Shown here: in pieces, positions 22,143 through 22,743 of the stretch | Layout of the letters: each line of letters begins with the position of its first letter | Position numbering within the stretch: position 1 is the stretch's first letter | From: an uncultured Candidatus Melainabacteria bacterium | Lineage (GTDB): Bacteria > Cyanobacteriota > Vampirovibrionia > Gastranaerophilales > Gastranaerophilaceae | Assembly: GCA_934692295.1 (NCBI GenBank) | Contig: CAKUTL010000022.1 | Span: 1-22,743 of the forward strand | Length of the DNA stretch: 22,743 bases | Direction of reading: 5' to 3' | Made by a program: the position numbers and the translations under genes | The notes under the pieces: model-generated | Seen by the model: the letters and a program-made list of their open reading frames with translations, nothing else | Databases searched by the model: none | Told to the model about the DNA's origin: nothing

Positions 22143-22331
22143 ATGGCTAAAGTTTTAGTAACAATGCCTGATGAATTTTTAAACAAAGTAGATGGTTTGG
22201 CTGATTCTGAGTGTTGTTCAAGAAGTGAGTTGATTAGAGAAGCTTTGAGAAATTATATGCGTAGAGTTTCAAAGCAACAGTTGAAAAATGCTTCTCGCAA
22301 TGCTGAGATTTTGGAAGATATTTTAGGCTAA
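22143..22331 (+). CDS. Ribbon-helix-helix (CopG-like) DNA-binding protein
   Basis: A 62-residue protein with a typical RHH fold: a beta-strand KVLVTMPDE (3-11), helix A (FLNKVDGLADSE), the turn SRSE, and helix B LIREALRNYMRRV, then a short basic and Ala/Glu-rich tail. RHH proteins bind DNA as dimers through the strand, often repressing their own promoter or acting as antitoxins. No toxin gene follows on the plus strand, so a lone regulator is more likely. The ATG at 22143 follows AGAAAGGG at a spacing of about nine; the open frame extends to 22074 but that start is upstream of the promoter. The Cys pair at 27-28 (ECC) is noteworthy. It is divergent from the Hsp20-like gene, which it might control. 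Confidence 0.85.
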   Translation: MAKVLVTMPDEFLNKVDGLADSECCSRSELIREALRNYMRRVSKQQLKNASRNAEILEDILG

Positions 22332-22338
22332 TTATTTT

Positions 22339-22743
22339 TTAATTATTAAATTCTTTCATAAAATTATCAACCCACTTGATTAGGCTCGAAATTTCATATG
22401 GTTTTGGTAAGTATAGGTCTGCACCTGTATTCAAAACCAATTCTTTGTCGTGGATTATTGATGTAACAATGATTTTTGTATTTTGGAGTTCTTTGTGTTG
22501 TTTTAACCCATAGCACAAGTTTAAACCATTTTTGCTTTCCAAATCGCCTGCATCAATGATTATGAGTGCAGGAATTTTATCTGCTTTTGGAAGGGAGTAC
22601 TCATTGAAAACTTGAGTTTCGTATCCTTGAAGATTTAAGATTGTGTTTAATAGAGTACTTAGGGCCTCATCTGTTTCAAAAATCATAATTTTATTGTTGT
22701 ATTCTTTTTCACAAACGCAATTTTCACCTGTAATTTTAGGCCT
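22339..22743 (-). CDS. Response-regulator receiver domain at the C-terminus of a larger protein (partial)
   Basis: The frame is open from the window edge, so the gene starts outside. The visible 134 residues begin RPKITGENCVCEKEYNNK, a linker-like segment with two Cys, and then a receiver domain KIMIFETDEALSTLLNTIL. The acidic ETDE site, the phospho-acceptor Asp in PALIIIDAG, a Thr in KIIVTSI and the conserved Lys in YLPKPYE are all present, so it should be phosphorylatable. The receiver is at the C-terminus with nothing after it, so any output or sensor domain is upstream. The ATG at 22686 lies within the first receiver strand and is not a natural start. Confidence 0.8.
   Translation of the reverse strand, partial: RPKITGENCVCEKEYNNKIMIFETDEALSTLLNTILNLQGYETQVFNEYSLPKADKIPALIIIDAGDLESKNGLNLCYGLKQHKELQNTKIIVTSIIHDKELVLNTGADLYLPKPYEISSLIKWVDNFMKEFNN

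Noticed and set aside
22143..22331. Toxin-antitoxin pair with the RHH protein as antitoxin
   Set aside because: No toxin-like gene follows; the next gene is a receiver-domain protein on the opposite strand.

Overview
The window is a strongly AT-rich bacterial chromosome segment, densely packed, with short intergenic gaps, good Shine-Dalgarno sites and the standard genetic code. The best lineage clue is a recognisable LdpA-type protein (two [4Fe-4S] cassettes plus the GGTNGKT and GSYARK signatures), a family I know from cyanobacteria. A yggS/pipY-sepF operon is also cyanobacteria-like. No photosynthesis gene is present and the gene style is that of a low-GC fermenter, so I infer a non-photosynthetic relative of cyanobacteria (Vampirovibrionia/Melainabacteria, Gastranaerophilales-like). 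This is inference, not proof.

Layout. 1-2900 (minus): serine beta-lactamase-like/PBP-like membrane protein, ldpA, an Sfp-type phosphopantetheinyl transferase, then the 5' end of a GlmU-like nucleotidyltransferase. 3081-3404 (plus): a small coiled-coil protein. 3415-6605 (minus): operon rplI, MetE-core/UROD-like protein, CooC-like metallo-ATPase, folD; apart from rplI this looks like one-carbon/methyl metabolism. 6776-7981 (minus): yggS-sepF with a clear promoter and terminator. 8274-9686 (minus): a DUF2023-like protein and a ROK glucokinase. 9877-11688 (plus): a 603-residue protein whose two ends resemble the small coiled-coil protein at 3081. 11701-13494 (minus): mutL. 13639-14520 (plus): an orphan DNA methyltransferase.

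14521-15828 (plus): a repeat-rich non-coding stretch, a 35-codon ORF, a 57-nt leader element and an unrecognised 239-residue protein. 15887-18636 (minus): operon ruvC, four-helix membrane protein, mtnA, a TonB-C-like exported protein and a small signal-peptide protein. 18758-20260 (plus): lysS with a textbook terminator. 20320-21326 (plus): a second repeat-rich stretch carrying the same 57-nt element (one mismatch in 57) upstream of a different unrecognised protein of 171 residues. 21456-22743: a membrane-anchored Hsp20-like protein (minus), a ribbon-helix-helix regulator with a near-consensus promoter (plus) and the 3' end of a receiver-domain protein (minus).

The most unusual feature is the pair of loci at about 14.5-15.8 kb and 20.3-21.3 kb. 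Each has dispersed-repeat debris, then an almost identical leader with TATAAT, four TATGA units and a G-rich tract, then a different orphan protein. They look like two members of a cassette family with a common front end and variable cargo. The second unusual feature is the pair of proteins (107 and 603 residues) that seem to share terminal helices around a missing or present central insert. The third is the MetE-like/CooC-like/folD operon.
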